From CALKWS01 sp051020515 (GTDB lineage Bacteria > Actinomycetota > Actinomycetes > Actinomycetales > Beutenbergiaceae), in NCBI RefSeq assembly GCF_051020515.1, contig NZ_CP194857.1, positions 3,162,001 through 3,226,000 on the forward strand: a DNA stretch of 64,000 nucleotides, read 5' to 3'. Position numbers and translations under genes: made by a program. The notes beneath the pieces are model-generated. The model was not told the origin of the DNA. It made no database searches and was given only the letters and a program-made list of their open reading frames with translations. Within the stretch, counting starts at the first letter, position 1; each line of letters begins with the position of its first letter. This document shows, piece by piece, positions 30,868 through 39,091 of the stretch.

Positions 30868-31500
30868 ATGACCGCCGACGTCGGGGTGGTGGCCATTATC
30901 CGGCTCCGCCGGCGCAGCCCGCCCCTGGAGGTGCTGGAGGCGCTGACGGCCGGGGGGATCACCCGCCTGGAGGTGACGCTGCCCACGCCGGACGCACGTG
31001 CCACGATCACCGAGTGGCGGGACCGCACCGAGGCCCAGGTCGGTGCCGGGACGGTGCGCAGCGCTGACCAGGCGGTCCAAGCGATCAGCGCCGGGGCGCA
31101 GTTCCTGGTCACCCCCACGATCGACTCCGGCGTGCTCGGGGCCGCAGCACCGGCGGGCCGGCCGGTCTACTGCGGCGCGAGCACGCCCACCGAGATCGAA
31201 CTGGCTCACCGCCACCCCGCGGTGGCTGCGGTCAAGGTGTTCCCGGCCGGACCGTTGGGCGGGGTGGACTACATCAAGGCGATCGCCGAGCCCCTCGATG
31301 ACATCCCGTTGCTGCCCACCGGGGGCGTGGGCGCGGCCGAGGCCACCACCTACGCCGCGATGGGATGTGTGGGCGTGGGTGTGGGTGGACACCTGGTCAA
31401 CGACGACCTCGTCGCCGACCAGGCGTGGGCGGAGATCCGCGACCGGGCCGCCGCCATGGTGCGTGCCTGGGACGACGGCGTGGAACGACGCCCCCGATGA
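30868..31500 (+). CDS. KDPG/KHG aldolase
   Basis: Class I aldolase cleaving 2-keto-3-deoxy-6-phosphogluconate to pyruvate and glyceraldehyde 3-phosphate; family members may also act on 4-hydroxy-2-oxoglutarate. The 210-residue protein is a TIM barrel. The Schiff-base Lys123 is in AVKVFPAGPLGG, with Glu35 in RLEVTLPTP and the phosphate site LPTGGVGAAEA. Its stop overlaps the kinase start by 4 bases (ATGA). Pairing with a KDG kinase supports the sugar-acid activity. Confidence 0.88.
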   Translation: MTADVGVVAIIRLRRRSPPLEVLEALTAGGITRLEVTLPTPDARATITEWRDRTEAQVGAGTVRSADQAVQAISAGAQFLVTPTIDSGVLGAAAPAGRPVYCGASTPTEIELAHRHPAVAAVKVFPAGPLGGVDYIKAIAEPLDDIPLLPTGGVGAAEATTYAAMGCVGVGVGGHLVNDDLVADQAWAEIRDRAAAMVRAWDDGVERRPR

Positions 31501-32437
31501 GCGGCATCGATGTGCTCACCCTCGGGGAGACCATGGGCACCATCCGCGCCGAGGGGACCCTCGGCGTCGGTCCGGAGCCGAGGATCTCGATCGCCGGTGC
31601 CGAGTCGAACGTCGCGATCGGGCTGGCCAGGCTCGGGCACCGGTCGGCATGGTCGAGCGTGCTGGGCAGTGATGCGATCGGTGACCTGATCGTGCGCACC
31701 CTGGCCGCCGAGCGGGTCGACACCACCGCGGTACGCCGTGAACAGGGCGCTCCCAGCGGCATCCTGGTGTCCCAGCAACGCCCGATGGGGCGAGCCCGGG
31801 TGGCTACCACCGGGCCCACTCGGCTTTCACCGCGATCGGGCCGGCCGACGCCCGGGCCGCGTTGGACCTACGGCCGGGAGTCGTGCACCTGAGCGGGATC
31901 ACCCCGGCGCTGGGCCCAGGGCCTGCCGAGGCGACCCTGGCGCTGGCCGGGGCCGCGCGGACGGCCGGTATGAAGGTCAGCCTGGATGTGAACTTCCGGT
32001 CCCGGCTCTGGTCACCGGAGCAGGCCCGGCCGGTGCTGGCCGAACTGGCCACGTGCGCCGACGTCGTCTTCGGTGACCCCGGGGAACTTGCGCTGATCAC
32101 GTCCGGTGCCCGGATGGACCTCGAGGCCCTGTTCGGTCTGGGCGTGGGGGAGGTGGTGATCAAACTCGGTGGGGACGGCGCCCGGGTGCGCACCGCCGGG
32201 GATGACGTCCTTCGCCCGGCCCTGCCCGTCGACGTCGTCGACCCCATCGGCGCCGGCGACGCGTTCGTGGCCGGGTACCTCTCCGCCCTGCTCGAGGACT
32301 TGCCGCTGCCGCAGCGACTGGAACGCGGGAACGCCTGCGGGGCCGCGGTGGTCTCCAGCCGGGGGGACTGGGAGGCGATGCTCACCCGCACCGACCTGGA
32401 CTCCCTGGACACCGCCCCCGGCGACGTCCAGCGCTGA
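31497..32437 (+). CDS. 2-keto-3-deoxygluconate kinase-like PfkB sugar kinase, one frame break
   Basis: Ribokinase-fold kinase of about 313 residues expected to phosphorylate 2-keto-3-deoxygluconate for the adjacent aldolase. Typical features are MSGIDVLTLGETMG at the N-terminus, AGAESNVAIGLARLGH, and the PfkB signature DPIGAGDAFVAGYLSALL. The frame breaks near 31805, where one T is missing; correction gives VAYHRAHSAFTAIGPADARAA, typical of KDG kinases. The start overlaps the aldolase stop. Substrate assignment rests on the family and the neighbour. Confidence 0.85.
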
Positions 32438-32526
32438 CCCGGCCCGGGCAGGGCATCGAGGCCGTTGATGTCGTCGCGCCGCCGGGGCCGACCTCGCCCA
32501 CTATGCGGATCGGCCCGGACGACCGA

Positions 32527-32586
32527 GGGCCCGGATGGGCGCCGCGGGCGTCGCACTCGCAACGCCCGCGATACCCATCCGGGCCC
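32527..32586. terminator. large bidirectional hairpin between convergent operons
   Basis: A 13-bp outer stem (GGGCCCGGATGGG with CCCATCCGGGCCC) and an 8-bp inner stem (GCGGGCGT with ACGCCCGC) are separated by a symmetric 4-base internal loop and closed by a 10-base loop. It lies between the kinase stop and the solute-binding protein stop and should end transcription from both sides. Confidence 0.75.
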
Positions 32587-32611
32587 ACCGGGGTCGGGGT
32601 GAAGGGCTGAC

Positions 32612-33932
32612 TCAGCCCTCCACCTCCGAGGCCACGTCGGAGTCGTACAGGGACTGCAACTCTTCCTCCACGCGCTGCATCTCCTCGGCCACGTCCACGT
32701 CGGAGGTCAGGATCCGCTGCAGGGTCTGGGACAACTCCAGGTCACCACCGGGCACGAACAACCGGGCGAAGTCCTGCACCCGGGCGCGTTCGAGCTGTTC
32801 CACCGCGGTCTGGAACTGCGGGGTCTCGGCGTAGACGTCGGACATGTCCGCGTCCTGGTGGACCGGCACGTACCCGGTGGCAGCGGAGAACGCGGCCGTC
32901 GAGTCCGGGTTGCCCATGAAGCCGGCGAACATCGCCGCGGCCAGTTGACGTTCCGGAGTGCTGTCGGAGGCGATCATCAGACCGGCACCACCGGTCGGGG
33001 TCTCACCCTCGGCGGCCGGACCGCCGGGCAGGAACGCGGTGCCCACCTCGAAGGATGCCGAGTCCAGGATGCCGCCCAGCGAACCGGTGGACTGCACGAT
33101 CTGGCTGGTGGCGCCGGCGGAGAAGTCATCGGCCGGGTTGCCCGAGGACACCGAGGCCCAGGAGTTGGTTGCTTCCTGTGCGAATTCCAGCGCCTCGATG
33201 GTGGCATCGGAGGAGACGGGGGAGAAGTCCCACTCATCGGACCAGGCACCGCCGTAACCCCACACGATGTTGGCCATCCACCAGGCCGGGTACTCATCCT
33301 GCGGCGGGAAACTGAAGGCGGAGTTCGCCACCCCGGCGTCCATCAACTGCTCGGAGACCTCGGCGACTTCGTCCCACGTCTCCGGGGGCGCCTCGATGCC
33401 GGCCTCTTCGTAATGGTCGACGTTGTAGTAGAACAGCGGGGTGGAGCGGGCGTAGGGGACGCCGTAGTGGCTGCCTTCGTACTGGTAGTCCTCGTACAGC
33501 GCTTCGACGTATCCGCTGGTGTCGACCCCGGCCTCCTCCATCAGGCCGTCGACCGCGACCAGGGAGCCGTTCAGATAGTTGGGGAACCAGGTGGCATCGG
33601 ACAACACCACCACGTCCACCTCAGCGCTGCCCTGTGCGGTCTGGAACCGCTGCGAGGTCTCCTCGTAGTTCGCCCCGGAGGTCACCACGTTGACCTCGAT
33701 GTCGGTCTCGTCGGTGAACTGGGCGATCAACTCGTTCTCGACGTCGGCCGAACCACCGGGGTGGTTGGTCCAGAAGGTGATCTCGTCGGCCGGCTCCACG
33801 CCGGGAGACATCCACGTCTTCCTGGGTGTCACCGTCACCACCGCTGGTGTCCGGGCCGCACGCGGCCAGGACGAGGGTCGCGGCACCGAGCGCAGCAAGG
33901 CTGCGTACGGTGCGGCTGGTGGACTGTTTCAT
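32612..33932 (-). CDS. ABC transporter family 1 (sugar-type) substrate-binding lipoprotein, one frame break
   Basis: An extracytoplasmic binding protein of about 440 residues. A lipoprotein signal (MKQSTSRTVRSLAALG, lipobox LAAC) is followed by an acidic linker. The mature domain (DEITFWTNHPGG, NVVTSGANYEETSQRFQTA, GVPYARSTPLFYYN) matches carbohydrate-uptake binding proteins. The frame breaks near 33808, between the linker and the mature domain. The strong AAGGAGCACCC ribosome site fixes the ATG at 33932. It is the last gene of an operon behind two permeases; no ATPase is present, so a shared MsmK-type ATPase is likely. Confidence 0.88.
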
Positions 33933-33979
33933 GGGTGCTCCTTCTTTCGTTTCTTCGTTGGTCGTCGGAGTCGATGGGT

Positions 33980-34909
33980 TCACTTGACCGCCCCCTGGGT
34001 GAGGCCGGCCACGATGTAGCGCTGGAGGGCGGCGAAGATGAGTAGGACAGGGACGATCACCAGGACCGCACCGGCCATCAGCACGCCGTAGTTGCCGGTC
34101 TGGCCCTCGATCGACTGCAGCATGTTCAGACCCACCGGCAGGGTCATCCGTGCCGGGGAGTCGATGATGATCAGGGGCCACAGGAAGTTGTTCCACTCGT
34201 TGACGATGGTCACCAGCGCCACGGTCGCGATTGCCGGTAGCGACACCGGTGCGGCGATCTGGAACAGTTTGCGCAGGTGTCCGGCGCCATCGAGTTCGGC
34301 GGCTTCGAACAACTCCTTCGGGAGTGCTTTGAAGTGCTGCCGGAGCAGGAAGGTCCCGAACGCGGTCCCGAGTCCGGGCAGGATGATGCCCCACAGGGTG
34401 TCCCGGCCGCCGAGCGCGGTGATGGTCAGGTAGTTCGGCAGCATCGACACCTCCGGCGGCACCATGAGCGCAACCAGAATGCCCAGGAAGATGAGGTTCG
34501 CCCCGGGTACCTTGATGAACACCAACGCATAGGCCGTGGTCACCGCCAGTAAGACCTTGATGGTGGCGCCGATGATGGTGACGATCACGCTGTTGCGCAG
34601 CACGGTGAGCAGCGGCACCCGGTCCGCCACGGCTCCGTAGTTGCTCAGGGTGGGGTCCTGGGGCAGCAACGTGGGGGCCAGGGTGAGGATCTCCGGCGGC
34701 GGTTTGAAGCTGGAGGAGATCATCCAGGCCAGCGGCAGCACGATCACCAACAGTGCGATCAGGATCGGTAGGTAGCCGGCCAGCATCGTGTCGGCAAGGT
34801 GGCGCGGGCTGAAGGCTTTCGTCCAGTCCGGGCGCGTCTTCTTCGTCGGCTGCCGGCCGTCGAGACGCCCGGGATCGGTTCCGGGTGTGGCGAGGGGTCG
34901 CTGCGTCAC
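33980..34909 (-). CDS. ABC sugar transporter permease, MalG type
   Basis: A 309-residue inner membrane permease with about six hydrophobic segments, the first being YLPILIALLVIVLPLAWMI. The ATPase-docking EAA loop is ELFEAAELDGAGHLRKLFQI. The GTG start overlaps the upstream permease stop by 4 bases (GTGA). The cytoplasmic N-terminal extension of about 40 residues is Pro/Arg-rich. It partners the MalF-type permease to form the channel. Confidence 0.9.
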   Translation of the reverse strand: MTQRPLATPGTDPGRLDGRQPTKKTRPDWTKAFSPRHLADTMLAGYLPILIALLVIVLPLAWMISSSFKPPPEILTLAPTLLPQDPTLSNYGAVADRVPLLTVLRNSVIVTIIGATIKVLLAVTTAYALVFIKVPGANLIFLGILVALMVPPEVSMLPNYLTITALGGRDTLWGIILPGLGTAFGTFLLRQHFKALPKELFEAAELDGAGHLRKLFQIAAPVSLPAIATVALVTIVNEWNNFLWPLIIIDSPARMTLPVGLNMLQSIEGQTGNYGVLMAGAVLVIVPVLLIFAALQRYIVAGLTQGAVK

Positions 34910-35904
34910 TGGTAATGCACCTTCCTCTCCACGTAGCGCAACTGGACGGCGGTGATGAGGAACAGCGTGAAGAACAGCACCACCGCGATAGCGGCGGAGT
35001 ACCCGGCCCGCTGGTAGGCGCCGAAGGACTGCAGATAGATCTCGAAGATGATCGTATTGGTGCCGTGCCCGGTGGGCGTCATGATCCGCAGGATGTCGAA
35101 GGCGTTGGTCATCGAGAAGATGATGTTGGTGACCAGCAGGAAGAAGACCGTGGGAGTCAGCAGTGGTAGCACCACGGCGAAGAACCGTCGCGCCGCCCCG
35201 GCCCGGTCGAGGGTGGCTGCCTCCAACAGATCCTGGGGGACTGCCTGCAGTCCGGCGAGGAAGACCACGGCGCAGAAACCGAGGTTCTTCCAGACGTAGA
35301 CGATGATCACCATCACCAGTGCCCAGTTCTCGTTCAGATACCACTGCGGTGAGGCGATACCGAGGAACCCGAGGAGGTAGCTGAGTGCACCCCTGGTGGG
35401 GTCGAAGATGAAGTTCCACACCAGCGCCACCCCCACGCCGGAGAGCACATAGGGGGCGAACACGGCAGTACGGGCCGCCGTGCGCCCGGGGATCTTCTTG
35501 TTCAACACGAGGGCGATGAGTAGTCCCAGCACCATGGAGCCCACCACCGCGCCACCGGTGAAGATGCCGGTGACCCGCCACACCTCCAACCCGGAGGGCG
35601 AGGTGAAGAAGCGCGCATAGTTGTCCAGCCCCACGGGTGTGGCGCTGGGGGATCCCAGCCGCCAGTCCAGGGTGGAGTAGTACATGTTGCTGATCAGCGG
35701 GAAGTAGATGAACGCCAGGATCAGCAGGATGTTCGGGCCGGCGAACAGCAGGAAGAGCGACCAGTTCCGCGAGAGCCGACGACGGTGCGCTAGTTTGCGT
35801 CGCCGCGCGCGTTCCTCCTCGTCCACGGGTCCCGCGCCGCCTGCCGCCGGCGCATCGACCGGTCCCCGCGAACGCGACCCTGCCGGACTAGGCAGTGCCG
35901 TCAT
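34906..35904 (-). CDS. ABC sugar transporter permease, MalF type
   Basis: A 332-residue permease with about six membrane segments, beginning at SLFLLFAGPNILLILAFIYF after a basic, Pro/Gly-rich N-terminus. The EAA loop is DLLEAATLDRAGAARRFFAV. A near-ideal AAGGAGGG ribosome site fixes the ATG at 35904. It is the first gene of the permease-permease-binding protein operon. The substrate is presumed to be a sugar or sugar derivative, possibly one feeding the convergent KDG pathway. Confidence 0.9.
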   Translation of the reverse strand: MTALPSPAGSRSRGPVDAPAAGGAGPVDEEERARRRKLAHRRRLSRNWSLFLLFAGPNILLILAFIYFPLISNMYYSTLDWRLGSPSATPVGLDNYARFFTSPSGLEVWRVTGIFTGGAVVGSMVLGLLIALVLNKKIPGRTAARTAVFAPYVLSGVGVALVWNFIFDPTRGALSYLLGFLGIASPQWYLNENWALVMVIIVYVWKNLGFCAVVFLAGLQAVPQDLLEAATLDRAGAARRFFAVVLPLLTPTVFFLLVTNIIFSMTNAFDILRIMTPTGHGTNTIIFEIYLQSFGAYQRAGYSAAIAVVLFFTLFLITAVQLRYVERKVHYQ

Positions 35905-35944
35905 CGACCCTCCTTCTGCATGCTTCGGCGCAATAGCCACCTCT

Positions 35945-35960
35945 CGACGCGCCAGCGTCG
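35945..35960. promoter_or_regulatory. dyad CGACGC-N4-GCGTCG upstream of the sugar ABC operon
   Basis: Perfect 6-bp arms lie 41-56 bases before the MalF-type gene, just downstream (minus strand) of a TAGATT -10-like hexamer. The position suits a repressor operator such as a LacI- or DeoR-type site. No regulator gene is adjacent, so the factor is unknown. Confidence 0.35.
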
Positions 35961-36145
35961 GGGTAACCCGCGATGAATCTACCCTGAACTCTGGCAACCG
36001 GGCACCGAGCGCTTGCTGTGCACACCCGTGTGGCAGACCCTCGGTGCGCTGTCGGCGAGCCGTTGTGCGTGTGCGCAGCCGAAGGTCGATCAGCGCTGCT
36101 CGGGTGGGGCTTGCTTCCCCGGCAGGTCGCCGACAGCCTGGTGAC

Positions 36146-37312
36146 ATGCACACCACCCTCACCCTGCAGGACCTGATCCAGTCCCTCGAACGACGTTATC
36201 CGCCATCGACTGCGCAGGGGTGGGACGCCGTGGGTCTGGTTGTGGGCGATCCCCGGACCCCCATCGGCCGGGCGCTGCTCGCGGTGGACCCGGCCGATGC
36301 CGTGGTGGACGAGGCGATCGAGTGCGGGGCGGACCTGATCATCACTCATCACCCGCTGCTGCTGCGCGGCGTCCACTCGGTGGCCACGACCACCCCGAAG
36401 GGTGCACTGGTGCACCGGCTGATCCGCTCCGGCATCGCCCTGTATGTGGCACACACCAACGCCGATGCCGCTGCGGGCGGGGTCAACGAGGCCCTCGCCG
36501 ACCTGCTCGGCCTCACCGGCGCCCGGCCGCTGCAACCACTGCCCGGTGACGACCTGGACCTGCTCATCACCTATGTGCCCACACCCCAGGCAGAGTCGGT
36601 GCGCCAGGCCCTCGGTGCCGCCGGTGCCGGGCAGGTGGGGGAGTACACCGGGTGCGCATGGTCGGTGACCGGTACCGGGGAGTTCACTCCGGTCGGGGCG
36701 GCCGACCCGGCAATCGGTACCGTCGGGCAGCACGAGCGCGTGCAGGAGGTGCGCCTGGAGATGGTGCTGCCGCCCAGCCGGCGGAGCGCCGTCGTCGAGG
36801 CGTTGCGCCGGGCGCACCCGTATGAGGAACCCGCCTTCTCCCTGGTGCCCACCGCAGCGCCACCGTCTCCGGCCGGAATGGGCCGGATCGGAGAGCTGGC
36901 CGATCCGATCACTGTGCGTGACCTGGCTGAACGCGTCGCCGATGTCCTGCCCGCCACGGCCCATGGGGTGCGCGTGGGCGGCGACCTGGATGCGACAGTG
37001 CGCACTGTCGCCGTCTGCGGCGGCGCCGGAGACTCGCTGCTGGAGGTGGTCGCCGCTGCCGGCGCCGATGCCTACGTGACCGCGGACCTGCGGCACCATC
37101 CCGCGGGCGAGGCTCTGGCCCGCACCGGCGCTCCGGCGCTGATCGACGTGGCGCACTGGGCCAGTGAGTGGCCCTGGCTGCCCGTGGCGGCCGAGCATCT
37201 GCGAGCCGATGCCGAGGCCGCCGGGGCACGGATCGAGGTGCGGGTCAGCACGCATCCCACCGACCCGTGGACCGATAGGCTGGAATCCACCAACCAGGAA
37301 GGACGTGTGTGA
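36146..37312 (+). CDS. Nif3-like dinuclear metal centre protein (DUF34)
   Basis: A 388-residue Nif3/YbgI-family protein, with a central inserted domain as in long actinobacterial versions. Metal-binding histidines are in DLIITHHPLLLRG, AHTNADAA and the C-terminal DVAHWASEW region, and DLRHHPAGEAL is conserved. Function is unsettled; GTP cyclohydrolase-related and metal-insertion roles have been proposed. The ATG at 36146 begins the conserved HTTLTLQDLIQSLERRYPP. It is translationally coupled (4-base overlap) to the zinc-ribbon-family gene downstream. Confidence 0.87.
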   Translation: MHTTLTLQDLIQSLERRYPPSTAQGWDAVGLVVGDPRTPIGRALLAVDPADAVVDEAIECGADLIITHHPLLLRGVHSVATTTPKGALVHRLIRSGIALYVAHTNADAAAGGVNEALADLLGLTGARPLQPLPGDDLDLLITYVPTPQAESVRQALGAAGAGQVGEYTGCAWSVTGTGEFTPVGAADPAIGTVGQHERVQEVRLEMVLPPSRRSAVVEALRRAHPYEEPAFSLVPTAAPPSPAGMGRIGELADPITVRDLAERVADVLPATAHGVRVGGDLDATVRTVAVCGGAGDSLLEVVAAAGADAYVTADLRHHPAGEALARTGAPALIDVAHWASEWPWLPVAAEHLRADAEAAGARIEVRVSTHPTDPWTDRLESTNQEGRV

Positions 37313-38049
37313 CTGTGAGCACTGCGCCCGTATCCGACCAGCGTGCGTTGCTGGACCTGCAGGCACTCGACACCGCCCTGGCCAAACTCGCCCACCAGCG
37401 CAACTCCCACCCCACGCTGGCGACCCTGGCGGAGCTGACCGCACGGGCCGAGGACCTGGACCGCAGCCGGGCGCAGACCCAGATGCTGGTCTCCGACACC
37501 CGCCGCGAACTCGTCAAGGCCGAGACCGATGTGGAACAGGTGCGCAACCGGGCCGACCGGGACCGCCAACGGCTGGAGTCCGGGACCGGTTCGCCCAAGG
37601 ACCTGCAGGCGCTCTCGGCCGAGCTGGAGTCGCTGGGCAAGCGCCAGAACAGCCTGGAGGAGGTCGAACTGGAGGTGATGGAACGCCTGGAGGCCGCTGA
37701 GCACGAACTGCAGGCCACCACCACCCAGCTCGAAGCGATCCGGGCCGATATCACCAGGGTCGAGGCCGAGCGTGATGCCGCGTTCGCCGAACTGGACGCC
37801 GAGAGCGAGCAGCACAAGGCCGCTCGGGACGAACTCGCCGCCGGGATCGATGAGGCGCTGCTGGCGCTGTACGAGCGGGTCCGCGCCAAGACCGGAGGGT
37901 TGGGGGCGGTGGCGCTGCGGGGCAGTGTGACCCAGGGCGTCCAGGTACCGCTGTCCCTTACCGAGAAGGCAGCGATCGAGGCGGCCCCGCCCGAGCAGGT
38001 GCTGCGCAGCGAGGACTACGACTACATCCTGGTGCGCCTGGACGACTGA
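37309..38049 (+). CDS. coiled-coil protein of the C4 zinc-ribbon (DUF164) family, cysteines lost
   Basis: A 246-residue protein dominated by a long coiled coil (about residues 10-185; rich in Glu, Leu, Ala, Arg and Gln). The C-terminal segment corresponds to the DUF164 C4 zinc ribbon, yet the four metal cysteines are absent: the first pair is replaced around ALRGSVTQGVQ and the second around VLRSEDYDYILVRL. The fold position, LSLTEKAAIEAAPPEQV, is otherwise well preserved. Starting GTG overlaps the Nif3 stop. The role may be nucleic-acid binding, but zinc cannot be held in the usual way. Confidence 0.82.
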   Translation: MTVSTAPVSDQRALLDLQALDTALAKLAHQRNSHPTLATLAELTARAEDLDRSRAQTQMLVSDTRRELVKAETDVEQVRNRADRDRQRLESGTGSPKDLQALSAELESLGKRQNSLEEVELEVMERLEAAEHELQATTTQLEAIRADITRVEAERDAAFAELDAESEQHKAARDELAAGIDEALLALYERVRAKTGGLGAVALRGSVTQGVQVPLSLTEKAAIEAAPPEQVLRSEDYDYILVRLDD

Positions 38050-38052
38050 GCG

Positions 38053-38832
38053 TCAGTCCGACAGCACCAGTTCCAGCGTGGCCGGCCCCGACCGGACGGG
38101 GGGATGCAGGCCGACGTCGGCCAGTACCGGGCCGATGAGTTCGGCCGCGGCCGCGGCCACGCCCGCCGCGGTGCGCGGTAACGGCTCGGGCCGGCGGAAC
38201 AGGTGACCGGTGAGCACGCCCCGGGTGTGCTTGGCGTGATGGGAGACCACGACGGGCCTACCTGACCGGATGGCCACCACCCGGACCGCCAGCCACTCCC
38301 GGTCCGGGGCTGGTGACCAGGCCCGCGCGTAGTCCTGCGAACGGCAGTCGAGGACGACGTCGGAACCTCCCGGGTCGAGAGCCCCGCCCAGGTGCCGGGA
38401 CCAGAAGGTGCCCAGCGGCGCCAGGGGCTGCAGCGGTGTGGACATGGACAGCCGGTAGGCGGGGATCGCGTCGTCCGGACGGAGCACCCCCCACAGCGCC
38501 GAGACGATCCGCACCGAACTGTTGCTACGCCGTCGGGCCGTCCCGGACAGGTTCACCAGGCCGGCGGCGTCGTAGAGCACGCCGCTGTAGACCTGCGCCG
38601 CCGGCGCTGCCCGGGCGTCGCGCAACCGGGTGTTCGCCTCGACCTGCTCGGCCAGGGAGGCACCGAACCGCAGACGAGTGGTGGCGTCGGCGCCGGCCGA
38701 GGCGCGTATCAGCGCCTGCAGCACCTGCTCACGCGGGCCGGCCAGTTCCGGGTGGCTCAGCGCGCCGGGATCGAACCGGCGTCCCCGCTCGGGCGCGGCC
38801 TTGCCCTCCGAGGGAGGAAGCATGATCAGCAC
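38053..38832 (-). CDS. YaaA/DUF328 family protein
   Basis: A 259-residue member of the YaaA family, linked in E. coli to peroxide stress and control of free iron. The start MLIMLPPSEGKAAPERGR is typical of actinobacterial members; the GTG at 38832 includes the conserved MLIM, whereas the ATG at 38823 would remove it. Further conserved blocks are AAQVYSGVLYDAAGL, ALWGVLRPDDAIPAYRLSM and VVSHHAKHTRGVLTGHL. It converges on the zinc-ribbon-family gene with a 3-base gap. Confidence 0.85.
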   Translation of the reverse strand: MLIMLPPSEGKAAPERGRRFDPGALSHPELAGPREQVLQALIRASAGADATTRLRFGASLAEQVEANTRLRDARAAPAAQVYSGVLYDAAGLVNLSGTARRRSNSSVRIVSALWGVLRPDDAIPAYRLSMSTPLQPLAPLGTFWSRHLGGALDPGGSDVVLDCRSQDYARAWSPAPDREWLAVRVVAIRSGRPVVVSHHAKHTRGVLTGHLFRRPEPLPRTAAGVAAAAAELIGPVLADVGLHPPVRSGPATLELVLSD

Positions 38833-39091
38833 GGGCGTGTCCGCAGGTGCCGCCGCATTCGGGTCCTTTCGCCAACCGGTCCGGGAGACATCGGGCAGCC
38901 TATCCGCGCCGGACCACTGGGCCGCCCACCTGTTCTCAGGTTGCCTCGTTGGATATCGGTTTGGACACAACCCCGGGGGAGGGGCTATAGGGCTCGCTCG
39001 GTGCGCTAACCTGCCCAGAAGCTCGCTGGCAAGGATGCCCGACCGGCATCGGGCCCCACGCGAGATCCAAGCGATGATGACATCGAGGTAG

